Positions 52,351 to 62,100 of a stretch of 64,000 bases of DNA are shown one piece after another; positions within the stretch are counted from its first letter, which is position 1, and every line of letters starts with the position of its first letter. The notes under the pieces were generated by a model, which made no database searches, was not told where the DNA came from, and saw only the letters and a program-made list of their open reading frames with translations. Origin of the DNA: Sunxiuqinia sp965230765 (GTDB lineage Bacteria; Bacteroidota; Bacteroidia; Bacteroidales; Prolixibacteraceae); the NCBI GenBank assembly GCA_965230765.1, contig CBDDLR010000001.1, positions 1,550,001 through 1,614,000 on the forward strand. The letters are read 5' to 3'. The translations under genes and the position numbers were made by a program.

Positions 52351-53502
52351 TTACAATTGCTTAATTTTCTCAGCATTTAAAACAGGATTGGCATACATCT
52401 CAATGAAAAGCTCCTGTTGTCTTTTGGGATCACCAGCACCAATCGTTTTAACAAGGTCGCTTAACAGCTCGTTAAACTTATCGCGTGTTGCATTATCAAT
52501 TTTCTCGTGGTGAAAATCTGTTCCTGATTGCAACTCTGCGGCCAGGTAGTTATTTGGCCAAAGTTTGTAGTTTTTATAAATGCGTTCGTCTATGTATTCG
52601 GCAAGCATTTGGATGCTTTCGTTGACATTCTCTTTTGTGGCAAATTCATCCAAAGGTGTATCAATTGGTTTCCCAAAAGCAAAATGTACCCTACCTTTTG
52701 GACGCGTTAATCCAAAAGCCATACTTTTTAAATCGTCCTCCTGGGTTTTTATAAAATCTTCGCTTTCCTTTTTGTAAATTTCTTCAACTTTTGAAATTCC
52801 GCAGGGTTCGCGTTCATAGGAGATAGAAAGTGGGACAATCTTCAATTCACGAAATCCTTCAGCAAAACCATTTTCGTTACTTAGGTTAATCATTTTTAGC
52901 AGCGCCTGTTGGGTTTGATCATGACCATCTTTGGTGCGTCCTTCACGTTGAGCAATCCAAACCGATCGGTTTCGTTTTGTTATTGCCTGGCGCATGTAAT
53001 GTGATAAATTTTTTGAAGCAAGTAACAGCTCACGTGCGGGCAAATTTCTTTTTACCACAAATGCACGGTTCAGTTTTACCGCATGAACAATCCAATCATA
53101 AATAAGCAGGTTGTTGCCAATTGCTATTTCCGTAGTGTTCATGCCAGCCTGTGAAATAATGAAATTAAGAATGGCAGAGTCCAGGATAATATCCCGGTGA
53201 TTTGAAATGAATAGATAGCTTCCATTCTTATCCAATTTGTCCAAGCCACTATATGACACTCCACTGGTTGTGCGTTCAATGATCCATTCTTTTACCAGCG
53301 GGTACATAAAACCAAGCTGAAGCTGCTCAACAGTTTGTATTTGGTTGAGCATTTTCTTTACCGATTCAAGCTTTTCCGGATCTTGAAAAATAAACATCAA
53401 TACTTGCTGAAAAATTTCATCTTTCAACAAAATATTCACATACTTATTGACCTCCTGGTCTTCGTATGGTCTAATATCTTCAAAATTATTTTCCACTCCC
53501 AT
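52351..53502 (-). CDS. PlsC-like phospholipid acyltransferase
   Basis: A 383-residue protein with an acyltransferase core. LFISNHRDIILDSAI holds the catalytic histidine motif, here H-x-D-x4-D rather than the strict HX4D; WIAQREGRTKDG and LKIVPLSISYEREP follow. There are no clear membrane helices, which suggests peripheral attachment. It resembles glycerol-3-phosphate or lysophosphatidate acyltransferases; the exact substrate cannot be read. 35 bp from the HhH gene on the same strand. Confidence 0.82.
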   Translation of the reverse strand: MGVENNFEDIRPYEDQEVNKYVNILLKDEIFQQVLMFIFQDPEKLESVKKMLNQIQTVEQLQLGFMYPLVKEWIIERTTSGVSYSGLDKLDKNGSYLFISNHRDIILDSAILNFIISQAGMNTTEIAIGNNLLIYDWIVHAVKLNRAFVVKRNLPARELLLASKNLSHYMRQAITKRNRSVWIAQREGRTKDGHDQTQQALLKMINLSNENGFAEGFRELKIVPLSISYEREPCGISKVEEIYKKESEDFIKTQEDDLKSMAFGLTRPKGRVHFAFGKPIDTPLDEFATKENVNESIQMLAEYIDERIYKNYKLWPNNYLAAELQSGTDFHHEKIDNATRDKFNELLSDLVKTIGAGDPKRQQELFIEMYANPVLNAEKIKQL

Positions 53503-53537
53503 TCCATTTTATGCCGGGCAAAGATACAAAATGAAGC

Positions 53538-55550
53538 TTAAAACCTTACCCTTAGCTGCATTTTCAATTCGGTTCTCTTACTTCCATCAATCATGCTTGA
53601 TCCGCTACCAATGCTTTCAACACCTGAAAACCAGGTTCTGGAAGCTTTGAGCCAAAGGTCTGTTTTTTCACAAATTTTAACTTTTCCACTCATGTATGCC
53701 CGAATTCCTTTTCGGTAAAATGCAGGTATTGAGAACTGATATAGCAAGTCATTTTCGTAAGCATATACCCTTGAGTCATAATCGTCAGTGTTGAAGTAAC
53801 TGATCCGAAACCAGCAATTTGAATTCAGTTTTTCCGATTTAATCCCAATATCCTGAAAGATAAGAATACCCTTTGAAGAATGATCGTGTTTGTAAAACAT
53901 AAACTCCAACCTGCTGCGCAGGGTAATCATATTGCTAAGTTCACCATCAAGATGAAACCTCAGTTTTTCGCGCTTTTGATCCAAGTCCAGCTTTTGTGAA
54001 TCAACGGTTGCCTTTACAGGTTTTGATTCATTAAAATATCGGGAGTACATGTTCCATTTTTCTGAGAGTTTATAATTCAACTGAACTTGAAATTCATTTC
54101 CTTTTCCAGGAGAGTATGTGGTGTATTTTACCCAGCGGTATTTAAAGAAGTCTACATACGAACTGACAGATAGGTTCTTAATCGGAAGCAATTTCAATCC
54201 CAGAAAAATACCTTGTTCGTCATTTACCCGGCTATTTTCTAAAAAGGCGTTGCCAAATGGAGAATTGTATTGCTTCGATATTTCCCTAAACACGATTGAA
54301 AATTCGGTTTTATCCATTGGTTTGGCCAGAACGCCTCCCAGATAAGCAATACCATTTGTGCTGCAACCCGCAATTTCACCAAAAAGGAAATAATTGTTCA
54401 ATCCAATTTTGTAATCCAATGCATAGTTACTGATATTGTTTCCTTCAAATAAATACCTGTTATATGCTGATTCCCTTCTGTACAATGGTTTACCATAGTA
54501 AGTTTGGATTCCTGAAAACCCTAAGGAATAAAATTTACCGGTGTACTGAATGTAGGCTCCAAAGCTTTCTTCACGAACAGAATTTTTATCTTCAATTTCG
54601 GATTTTGTTCTATGCAGGCCACTGGTTTGAAACGAAGTAAAAACAGGTATTCCGTAAATGCTGTCAGTGTTGGCGTCAAATTTTTTAAAGGAATAAAATG
54701 GGAAAATTGTAAACTTTTTGTGCTTTACCTTAGCCGCAATTCCTCTCATGTAATTATTCTCGTCGGTTGAAGTATATGGATAAATGCCTTGGTTGAATTT
54801 TGCCCCGGCATTAATATCTGCCGATTTTCCCATTGAAAATCCTTGCCAGGCAACAAGTCCCTGCCCAAATTGAAGGCGGTAGTACCCTAACAAAACCTGA
54901 TGTCTCTTCTGTGGAAATGAAACCGCAGCAAAAGCACTGTAATAGTCAAATCCATTTTTATTTGAAGCTTTGAAGAATGGTTCACCGGCATCTTTTTCGG
55001 CTGTAATCCCAGCCTGAATCTTTGGTGTCGTATATCGATATCTTGCATAAAATTTAAGTGGAGAACCTTCGTACTTCCTGGGTTCTTTATATCCTTTTTG
55101 TTTTTCGAGTAGGTGAATCCCCCTGACAATCATTTCTTGTTTTGGAATGTATTTCGTTGAATCAGCCGCAACTTCTTCATAGCTTAAAAAATGTTCAATC
55201 AAACGAATCAGTTGTTCATCGAAACCATCTATTGCTTTCAATTCAAATTTTGATAAAATAGTGCCATAATTTTCCCGATATTGAATCAGGTTTTGGATTT
55301 GGATGGGATTCAAAAATGCCAGTTTGTTCAATTCGTTCGGGTCGGCTGTATTGATGTTTATCGGATTAGAGAAAAGGAACTCAAGGTCGCCAAGTAATTG
55401 CTCAATATCTGGCTGGTTATCATCTGAAAAATGAGATTCAACGTAGTCAACAACTTGCCCCTGCCAGCTCAAGTTTGTTTGTGCTGAAAGCTTCGTGAAT
55501 GAAAATAAAATTACCAGCAGGCTAAAGAATAGGGTGGTCAATGTATTCAT
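53538..55550 (-). CDS. Helix-hairpin-helix protein with C-terminal outer-membrane beta-barrel
   Basis: A 670-residue protein with a signal peptide (FFSLLVILFSFTKLSAQ). Tandem ComEA-like helix-hairpin-helix motifs follow: NPININTADPNELNKLAFLN with QNLIQYRENYG and then FELKAIDGFDEQLI. From about residue 150 the sequence alternates as a large beta-barrel and ends in an aromatic KMQLRVRF, a typical barrel-assembly signal. HhH motifs suggest DNA or polymer contact at the periplasmic face. Function is unknown. Confidence 0.82.
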   Translation of the reverse strand: MNTLTTLFFSLLVILFSFTKLSAQTNLSWQGQVVDYVESHFSDDNQPDIEQLLGDLEFLFSNPININTADPNELNKLAFLNPIQIQNLIQYRENYGTILSKFELKAIDGFDEQLIRLIEHFLSYEEVAADSTKYIPKQEMIVRGIHLLEKQKGYKEPRKYEGSPLKFYARYRYTTPKIQAGITAEKDAGEPFFKASNKNGFDYYSAFAAVSFPQKRHQVLLGYYRLQFGQGLVAWQGFSMGKSADINAGAKFNQGIYPYTSTDENNYMRGIAAKVKHKKFTIFPFYSFKKFDANTDSIYGIPVFTSFQTSGLHRTKSEIEDKNSVREESFGAYIQYTGKFYSLGFSGIQTYYGKPLYRRESAYNRYLFEGNNISNYALDYKIGLNNYFLFGEIAGCSTNGIAYLGGVLAKPMDKTEFSIVFREISKQYNSPFGNAFLENSRVNDEQGIFLGLKLLPIKNLSVSSYVDFFKYRWVKYTTYSPGKGNEFQVQLNYKLSEKWNMYSRYFNESKPVKATVDSQKLDLDQKREKLRFHLDGELSNMITLRSRLEFMFYKHDHSSKGILIFQDIGIKSEKLNSNCWFRISYFNTDDYDSRVYAYENDLLYQFSIPAFYRKGIRAYMSGKVKICEKTDLWLKASRTWFSGVESIGSGSSMIDGSKRTELKMQLRVRF

Positions 55551-55553
55551 AAC

Positions 55554-55579
55554 AAAAAAGGTGTATTTCTCAATACACC
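55554..55579 (-). terminator. Terminator of purE
   Basis: GGTGTATT (55560-55567) and AATACACC (55572-55579) with a 4-nt loop; a T run follows on the minus strand (A run 55554-55559). It ends 4 bp before the HhH gene start. Confidence 0.85.
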
Positions 55580-55628
55580 CTTAAGTAACAAGCAGCTACA
55601 AGTTATGATTTTTTTTGATCAATAAAAA

Positions 55629-56135
55629 CTAATTTGTTTTGAACTTGTAATTTACTTCAGAAAGTTCCTGATTAGCTTTTACAATCTTGTCTTTTAAATC
55701 TTCCTTAAACTGAACCAGTTTTTCCATCAATGCAGCATCTCCAAGCGACATCATTTGCACTGCAAGTATGGCAGCGTTTCTGGCTCCATTAATAGCAACG
55801 GTAGCAACCGGAATGCCTGGAGGCATTTGTACAATTGCAAGAAGGGAATCCATTCCGTCCAGGCTGGCCTTGATCGGAACTCCAATTACCGGAAGCGGGG
55901 TCATGGCAGCAATTACACCACATAAGTGTGCAGCCATACCTGCGCCAGCAATAATCACCTCGATCCCGCGATCTTTTGCACCTTTCGCAAATTTTTCTAC
56001 TTCTTCCGGTGTACGGTGAGCAGATAGTGCATTAATCTCAAAAGGAATTTCAAACTCTTCTAAAATCTTTGCAGCACCCTCCATAACACTTAGGTCAGAG
56101 GTGCTTCCCATTATAATACTAACTTTTGGGTTCAT
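55629..56135 (-). CDS. purE: N5-carboxyaminoimidazole ribonucleotide mutase
   Basis: De novo purine synthesis, 168 residues. IIMGSTSDLSVMEGAAKIL, SAHRTPEEVEKFAKGA, GAGMAAHLCGVIAAMTPLPVIGVP and DGMDSLLAIVQMPPGIPVATV are conserved. No purK nearby. Divergent from hpt across 125 bp. Confidence 0.97.
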   Translation of the reverse strand: MNPKVSIIMGSTSDLSVMEGAAKILEEFEIPFEINALSAHRTPEEVEKFAKGAKDRGIEVIIAGAGMAAHLCGVIAAMTPLPVIGVPIKASLDGMDSLLAIVQMPPGIPVATVAINGARNAAILAVQMMSLGDAALMEKLVQFKEDLKDKIVKANQELSEVNYKFKTN

Positions 56136-56260
56136 CTTTTAAATTATATTTTCAGTTGAGCAATTATTTTTTGTTACTTTGTGCTTTTTAAAAAACGCAG
56201 CTAAAATAGTTGAATTTGAACAGATATTAAAACCCGCCAAATATTAAATAGATCAACACA

Positions 56261-56800
56261 ATGGGTACGATAAAAGTTTTAGATAAAGAGTTTGAGTTAT
56301 TTATTCCTTATGAAAAGATTCGTTCAGTTGTAGAAAAAATGGCTGATGAAATGAATCGGGACTTATCAGGCAAAAAACCACTTTTCCTTTGTATCTTAAA
56401 TGGTTCATTTATGTTCGCAGCAGAAATATTTAAAAGAATTTCGTTGCTCGATGCTGAAATTTCTTTCGTGAAACTTGCGTCATATGAAGGAACAACTAGT
56501 ACAGGAAGAATTAAGGAATTGATCGGATTGAATGAAGATTTGACAGACAGGACAGTTGTGGTGCTGGAAGATATTGTTGATACAGGGTATACGATTGAAA
56601 GTATTATTAAACAAATAAAAGAAAAGAATGCTGAAGAGGTGCATGTTTCAACTTTATTACTAAAACCAGACGCATTGGTTAAAGAGATAAAGCTGGATTA
56701 TGTTGGTATTGAAATACCAAATGATTTTATTGTGGGTTACGGGCTGGACTACGATGGTTGTGGGCGCAACTTAATTGATATTTATAAAGTAGTAGATTAA
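56261..56800 (+). CDS. hpt: Hypoxanthine phosphoribosyltransferase
   Basis: Purine salvage; 179 residues. ILNGSFMFAAE and the PRPP-binding VVVLEDIVDTGYT are clear. Also LYVGIEIPNDFIVGYGLDY-like ending with IPNDFIVGYGLDYDG. It lies 19 bp before adk, so the two are cotranscribed. Confidence 0.95.
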   Translation: MGTIKVLDKEFELFIPYEKIRSVVEKMADEMNRDLSGKKPLFLCILNGSFMFAAEIFKRISLLDAEISFVKLASYEGTTSTGRIKELIGLNEDLTDRTVVVLEDIVDTGYTIESIIKQIKEKNAEEVHVSTLLLKPDALVKEIKLDYVGIEIPNDFIVGYGLDYDGCGRNLIDIYKVVD

Positions 56801-56819
56801 CCCAAAATATGTAAACGCC

Positions 56820-57392
56820 ATGTTAAATATTGTTTTGTTTGGTCCACCTGGTGCCGGGAAAGGTACCCAGGCGGAATTTCTGGTTAAAGAGTTTGAATTA
56901 ATTCATTTATCAACAGGCGACTTGCTAAGAAGTGAGATTGCTGCTGGAACCAAGCTGGGTATTGAGGCTAAGAAACTAATTGACAAAGGAGAGTTGGCGC
57001 CCGATGAGATTGTGATTGGGATGATTAAAAATAAAATAGAGGCTAATAAAGGAGCCAAAGGGTTTATTTTTGATGGTTTCCCCCGCACAGTTGCACAAGC
57101 TGAAGCACTTGATGATTTATTGAAAGAAAAAGGGGTGTCAATTTCGGGAATGCTTAGTCTGGAAGTAGATAAAAAAGAGTTGATTGGTCGATTGTTGAAC
57201 CGTGGAAAAACATCGGGGAGAACTGATGACCAGGATGAATCAATTATTGAAAACCGTATTTTAGTTTATCATAGGAAAACATCCCCTCTAATTGCTTATT
57301 ACCTGCAACAGGGTAAGCACTTTCCTATAAATGGAATGGGGACTGTACAAGAAATTGCAACAAGGTTGAAGAGTACAGTATCAAAACTGTAA
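56820..57392 (+). CDS. adk: Adenylate kinase
   Basis: 190 residues. GPPGAGKGTQ P-loop, LSTGDLLRSEIAAGT, DGFPRTVAQAEALD and GRTDD are standard. This is the short form without a zinc-bearing LID insert. It is ended by a strong terminator. Confidence 0.97.
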   Translation: MLNIVLFGPPGAGKGTQAEFLVKEFELIHLSTGDLLRSEIAAGTKLGIEAKKLIDKGELAPDEIVIGMIKNKIEANKGAKGFIFDGFPRTVAQAEALDDLLKEKGVSISGMLSLEVDKKELIGRLLNRGKTSGRTDDQDESIIENRILVYHRKTSPLIAYYLQQGKHFPINGMGTVQEIATRLKSTVSKL

Positions 57393-57413
57393 TCAATACC
57401 TTAAGATATTCCA

Positions 57414-57448
57414 AGACGGATGCAGTTGCTTGCATTCGTCTTTATTTT
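57414..57448 (+). terminator. Terminator after adk
   Basis: AGACGGATGCA (57414-57424) and TGCATTCGTCT (57431-57441), one G-U pair, 6-nt loop, then TTATTTTT. Confidence 0.9.
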
Positions 57449-57476
57449 TATAATTTTAGAATAAGAAAGAATAACC

Positions 57477-58469
57477 ATGGCCGAACAAAATTTTGTTGAT
57501 TATGTGAAGATTTTTTGCCGCTCGGGAAATGGTGGTGCAGGTTCAACCCATCTTAGGCGTGAGAAATTTGTTCCAAAAGGAGGACCAGATGGAGGAGATG
57601 GTGGCCGTGGCGGGCATGTGATTGTTCGTGGCAATGCGCAAATGTGGACTTTGTTACACTTAAAGTACCGGAAACATATTTTTGCAGGACATGGTGGTTC
57701 AGGAAGTGGTCATGGCAGCCATGGTGCAGACGGGGATGATATTGTTGTTGAGGTTCCTTTGGGCACGGTTGCAAAAGACGCTGAAACTGGCGAATTTTTA
57801 TTTGAGATTACCAATGATGGAGAGACACAGTATTTAGTAACAGGTGGCCGTGGAGGTTTAGGTAACACCCATTTCAAAACAGCAACAAATCAGACCCCAA
57901 GATATGCGCAGCCGGGAGAGGATGGCAGTGAAGGTTGGAAAATCCTTGAGCTAAAAATTCTTGCTGATGTTGGATTGGTAGGATTTCCAAGTGCAGGTAA
58001 GTCAACCCTTTTATCGGTGGTTTCGGCAGCCAAGCCCAAAATTGCTGATTACCCGTTTACCACGCTAACCCCAAATTTGGGCATTGTCTCTTATCGTGAT
58101 GATCAGTCGTTTGTTATGGCCGATATTCCGGGAATAATTGAAGGAGCTCACGAGGGACGAGGACTGGGGCTTAGGTTTTTGAGGCACATTGAGCGAAATT
58201 CAATGTTGCTGTTTATGGTTCCGGCAGACAGCAAGGATCACCGAAAAGAATATCAGATTTTACTGAGTGAATTGGAGAAATATAATCCGGAGTTGCTTGA
58301 TAAAGAACGGTACCTGGTTATAAGTAAATCAGACTTTTTAGATGAGGAGTTACAGCAAGAAATTAGTCATGAGTTAAGCGATATTCCGCACGATTTTATA
58401 TCTTCGGTAACTGGTCATGGAATTGTGGCACTGAAAGATAAAATTTGGCAAATATTGAATAGCAAATAA
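57477..58469 (+). CDS. obgE: GTPase Obg
   Basis: Ribosome assembly and stringent-response GTPase; 330 residues. The Gly-rich Obg fold (GPDGGDGGRGGHV, GHGGSGSGHGSHGADG) precedes the G domain with GFPSAGKSTLLS, DIPGIIEGAHEGRGLG and the SKSD motif. It ends one base into the PAP2 start. Confidence 0.97.
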   Translation: MAEQNFVDYVKIFCRSGNGGAGSTHLRREKFVPKGGPDGGDGGRGGHVIVRGNAQMWTLLHLKYRKHIFAGHGGSGSGHGSHGADGDDIVVEVPLGTVAKDAETGEFLFEITNDGETQYLVTGGRGGLGNTHFKTATNQTPRYAQPGEDGSEGWKILELKILADVGLVGFPSAGKSTLLSVVSAAKPKIADYPFTTLTPNLGIVSYRDDQSFVMADIPGIIEGAHEGRGLGLRFLRHIERNSMLLFMVPADSKDHRKEYQILLSELEKYNPELLDKERYLVISKSDFLDEELQQEISHELSDIPHDFISSVTGHGIVALKDKIWQILNSK

Positions 58470-59161
58470 TGGGCTTTCTTGAAAAAATCAATCAAATAGA
58501 CCAATCCATCTTTTTCTTTTTTAATGGGAAACACAATCCTTTTTGGGATGTTGCCATGTCGCTTTTTACCCGCACGGAAATTTGGCTGTTGTTTTTTGTA
58601 GCCATTATCTATTTCGTTGTCAAGAAATATCGGGCTAAATCAATTATCATTTTTATTTTTTTGGCGTTGGCTATTCTTTTAAGCGATCAAATCTCAGTTT
58701 TTGCCAAAGAAACATTGCAACGTTTCCGCCCTTCGCATGATCCGGTTATTAAAGATTTAGTTCACACCGTAATGAAAAAAGGGGGATTGTATGGATTTTT
58801 TTCATCGCACGCTACAAATACATTTTCAGTAGCTGTTTTTTTATCGCTACTTTTTAGAAATTCCCGCTTCACTTTTCTAATCCTTATTTGGGCATTGTTT
58901 GTGAGTTATACACGAATATACTTGGGGCTTCATTATCCTGGTGATATTTTGACAGGAATAATTGTTGGTACATTAATCGGGGTGGGGCTAGCGTATTTAA
59001 ATAATACCATCGATAAACGAATCTATCTATTTAGACAGCCAAAACTTGAAGCAACAAAACTTGCAAACAGTGAGTTTAATGTCATTTTTTTAGTTTTTGC
59101 CATCTTGTTTGCTATGGTTTTAGTTGTTGTAAATCGTCTTAAGCATACACAGTTTTTATAA
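58469..59161 (+). CDS. PAP2 superfamily lipid phosphatase
   Basis: A 230-residue inner-membrane protein with about five helices. The phosphatase motifs are split as usual: KETLQRFRPSHDP, FFSSHATNTFSVAV, and YTRIYLGLHYPGDI. It may dephosphorylate undecaprenyl pyrophosphate or phosphatidate-type lipids. It overlaps obgE by 1 nt and is 1 bp from the MutS-like gene. Confidence 0.92.
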   Translation: MGFLEKINQIDQSIFFFFNGKHNPFWDVAMSLFTRTEIWLLFFVAIIYFVVKKYRAKSIIIFIFLALAILLSDQISVFAKETLQRFRPSHDPVIKDLVHTVMKKGGLYGFFSSHATNTFSVAVFLSLLFRNSRFTFLILIWALFVSYTRIYLGLHYPGDILTGIIVGTLIGVGLAYLNNTIDKRIYLFRQPKLEATKLANSEFNVIFLVFAILFAMVLVVVNRLKHTQFL

Positions 59162-59162
59162 G

Positions 59163-60962
59163 ATGAAAGAGAAATTATTTGCAGAGTACTCTGATTACCT
59201 TGCCAGCGATAAACATGTTTTTGCGAAAACTCAAAAGCGCATTCAACTATTGGCATTACTTCGGCTAATCGCTTTTTTAGTTTTTATTTTCTCTGTCATC
59301 TTTTTTAAAACGCTTGGAAGTTATTTGTCATTTTCAATTATTGGAATAAGTACAGTTCTGTTTTTTTATTGGATTAAACGGTTTCTTTTTCATGAAAAGA
59401 AGAAGCAATTGTTTGTGAACCTGATTCAGATTAATGAAGATGAGTTGAAGGCAGTAAATGAAAACTATTCTCCTTTTGATGGAGGTCATGAGTTTGTTGA
59501 TCCCGATCATCAATTCTCTTTTGATCTGGATATTTTTGGAGATGGGTCTATTTTTCAGTTTTTAAACAGGACTGTCACAGAGGCAGGGAAAAACAAGTTG
59601 GCATTTCTTTTAAAAAATCCAGAAACCGAAGCAAAGATAATAAGGTTGAAGCAAGAAGCACTGCTTGAACTTTCACAGCAAGTGAGATGGAGGCAAAAGT
59701 ACGCGGCAACTGGTAAAACCGAAGATAAGAATGGGTTGCAGTTTCTGGGGAAAGGTTCTGCTTATCCTAAATTGAATAACACGAGGGCAATTTTTAGGCT
59801 TATTCTCATTTTTCCAGCCTTATTTGTTGCTGTGCTTGTTTTGTGTTCGCTTTCCATTCTGCCATGGTCATCTATGGTGTTTCCCTTTGTTGCTAATGCT
59901 GTTGTCCTGATGTCGTATCAAAAAACCATCCAGTCATTTTATAGTAGGTTTGGCAATAGGGCTAAAAACCTGGACAAAACACTTCAGCTATTAATTTCTG
60001 TTGAAAATAAGGATTTTAATTCACTGCTTCTTCGAGAGCTTCAACAAAAACTTTATCACAATAAGAAAAAAGCAAGTCAGGTTATTAAGGAACTGAAAAA
60101 CATCATGGGGATCTTTGATAACAGATCAAACCTGTTGTTTATATTAACCGGCGAACTAATTTTTCTGGCGGATTTAATTTGTATTTATAAGTTAAACAAA
60201 TGGGCAAAAGATTATCAGAAAGATGTTGAGGGATGGTTTGAAGTTATTGCAGAATTTGATGCATTGGCTAGTTTAGCAAATTCAAATCACAATCAGCCGG
60301 CTTGGGTGTTGCCTGAAGTTTGTGAGCAGGAACCCAGATATGTTGCCGAAGGTTTGGGTCATCCATTGATCAAATCAGAAAAGCGGATTGGCAATTCATT
60401 TCAGTTGGAGGGAGATAGTCAATTAGCGATAATAACCGGGGCGAACATGGCTGGTAAAAGTACTTTTTTAAGGGCTCTGGGGGTGAATATTGTTTTGGCT
60501 CAAAACGGCTGTAAGGTTTGCGCTGATAAAATGTCAATCAAGCCAGTTGAGGTTTTTTCAAATATGAGAACGTCAGATAATCTACAAAAGGACAAATCAT
60601 ACTTTTTTGCCGAATTAGAGCGCTTGCAGAGCATGTTGGTTAAGCTTCGCAATGGTCATCAATTATTCATTTTAGTAGATGAAATGCTTAAAGGGACTAA
60701 TTCGATTGATAAACTAATGGGGTCAAAAGAGCTTGTTAAGCAGTTGATTAGCTTAAATGCCTTTGGTGTAGTTGCAACTCACGATCTGGCTCTCACTGAA
60801 CTTTCCAAAGAATATCCATCGCAAATCCATAATCAATGTTTTGATGTGAGATTGTTCGAAAATGAGCTTGTTTTCGACTATAAATTAACCGATGGGGTCA
60901 CCTCTACAATGAATGCCAGTTTTCTAATGCGGAAGATGGGCATTATCCCAGAAAAAGAATAA
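59163..60962 (+). CDS. Membrane-anchored MutS-like ATPase
   Basis: A 599-residue protein. Two N-terminal membrane helices (about 25-68), a MutS core-like helical region with further hydrophobic stretches (about 215-255 and 320-340), then a C-terminal MutS ATPase domain with TGANMAGKSTFLRAL (about 424-438), MRTSDNLQKDKSYFFAELERL, LFILVDEMLKGTNS and THDLAL. The mismatch-recognition and connector domains are missing, so it is not the repair protein MutS. Role unknown. Confidence 0.88.
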   Translation: MKEKLFAEYSDYLASDKHVFAKTQKRIQLLALLRLIAFLVFIFSVIFFKTLGSYLSFSIIGISTVLFFYWIKRFLFHEKKKQLFVNLIQINEDELKAVNENYSPFDGGHEFVDPDHQFSFDLDIFGDGSIFQFLNRTVTEAGKNKLAFLLKNPETEAKIIRLKQEALLELSQQVRWRQKYAATGKTEDKNGLQFLGKGSAYPKLNNTRAIFRLILIFPALFVAVLVLCSLSILPWSSMVFPFVANAVVLMSYQKTIQSFYSRFGNRAKNLDKTLQLLISVENKDFNSLLLRELQQKLYHNKKKASQVIKELKNIMGIFDNRSNLLFILTGELIFLADLICIYKLNKWAKDYQKDVEGWFEVIAEFDALASLANSNHNQPAWVLPEVCEQEPRYVAEGLGHPLIKSEKRIGNSFQLEGDSQLAIITGANMAGKSTFLRALGVNIVLAQNGCKVCADKMSIKPVEVFSNMRTSDNLQKDKSYFFAELERLQSMLVKLRNGHQLFILVDEMLKGTNSIDKLMGSKELVKQLISLNAFGVVATHDLALTELSKEYPSQIHNQCFDVRLFENELVFDYKLTDGVTSTMNASFLMRKMGIIPEKE

Positions 60963-61536
60963 AGGATAAGTTAATGGTTATTTTACTTCTTGTTAACAGT
61001 AAAATGTTGAAATAAACAGGCTTATCGGAAATCACGCAATTGTAAAAAGTGTAGTATTTCTGGGTGTTTGGGTAATTTTACTAATATTTCCAGCAGAAAT
61101 ATCATCGATGCATATTCAATGTGTTGAAAAACAGGTGTTTTGCGTAAAATGGGGTTTTCACTCAGTTATCAACATTGGTTGATATTAAAAAAAAAATGTT
61201 AGATATTCGTTGATGTGTTGTAGGAAACTTATAGCTTGAACACTCTTGATAATATGGGAGTGAAGGAGCGAAGCTGTATCAACCCACAAAATAAAAGTTA
61301 AGTCCTTTTGTACTTTAAGGATAAGTCGTAAACAAAGAAAAGGGTGATTTTTGATGGATATTTTAAAATTTTGTGATGCTTGCCTTTCCCTTTTCATAAG
61401 CCAAAAAAACAACGTGGTTATAAACATGAGACTTTCTCTTAACTAAATAAGAGGAAAAAGTATTTTTATGTCGATAAAACCATTGTTTGTTGTAATTTAG
61501 TTGCGCTTTTTGATACATTTAAGAAACTTTTGAAAA
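60963..61536. other. 574-bp AT-rich leader region before the polysaccharide locus
   Basis: No supportable ORF or known RNA family. TTTTACT/AGTAAAA (60980-61003) may be a weak end signal for the MutS-like gene. A TATCAAC-ATTG-GTTGATA hairpin sits at 61167-61184 just before an A tract, and CTCTTA-ACTAAA-TAAGAG at 61436-61453. I find no clean promoter. As UpxY proteins act on the untranslated leader of their own operon, this stretch probably includes it. Confidence 0.45.
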
Positions 61537-62064
61537 GTGCACCTATCAAAAAAATATAACTGGCTGGCAGTTTACACTCGATCAAGGTACGAGAAGAAGC
61601 TCCACAAAGAATTGGAATCAATGGGTATAGAATGTTATTTGCCTCTAAAGATTCAGGAAAAGCAATGGAGCGATCGAATAAAAAAAGTTGAAGAACCCCT
61701 TTTAAGAAGCTATGTTTTTGTCAGGGTCAGTAATAAAGAATATTACGATGTGTTAAACGCAGTTGGAGCTGTTCGTTATGTAACTTTTGCTGGGAAGGCC
61801 GCTGTTATACAAGACAAACAAATAGAAGACCTAAAACAATTTCTTATTCACTATAACGCAGAAACAAAAGTAACGCACGAGGATATTGAAATTGGGGATA
61901 TGGTAAAAGTAAGAAAAGGTCCACTCGAAGGGGTTCAGGGAGAAATGGTTCAATTTCGGGGGAAAAATAAAATTGTTCTTCGCTTTAAAGACCTCGGCTT
62001 ATGTGTTCATACTGAAATAAAGATGAGCGACATCGAGACCGTTACACAAGAGAAATCAAATTAG
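61537..62064 (+). CDS. UpxY family transcription antiterminator (NusG-like)
   Basis: A 175-residue protein of the NusG superfamily that lets RNA polymerase pass through a polysaccharide operon. The NGN domain (WLAVYTRSRYEKKLHKELESMGIECYLP) is followed by a KOW domain (EIGDMVKVRKGPLEGVQGEM). GTG start at 61537. First gene of a capsule or O-antigen type locus. Confidence 0.9.
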   Translation: MHLSKKYNWLAVYTRSRYEKKLHKELESMGIECYLPLKIQEKQWSDRIKKVEEPLLRSYVFVRVSNKEYYDVLNAVGAVRYVTFAGKAAVIQDKQIEDLKQFLIHYNAETKVTHEDIEIGDMVKVRKGPLEGVQGEMVQFRGKNKIVLRFKDLGLCVHTEIKMSDIETVTQEKSN

Positions 62065-62100
62065 TATTACAATAATTTCTATTATTCAATTTAAATTTAA

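Noticed and set aside
61185..61427. 80-codon minus-strand frame in the leader region
   Set aside because: AT-rich, no promoter, no recognisable family, faces away from the polysaccharide operon.
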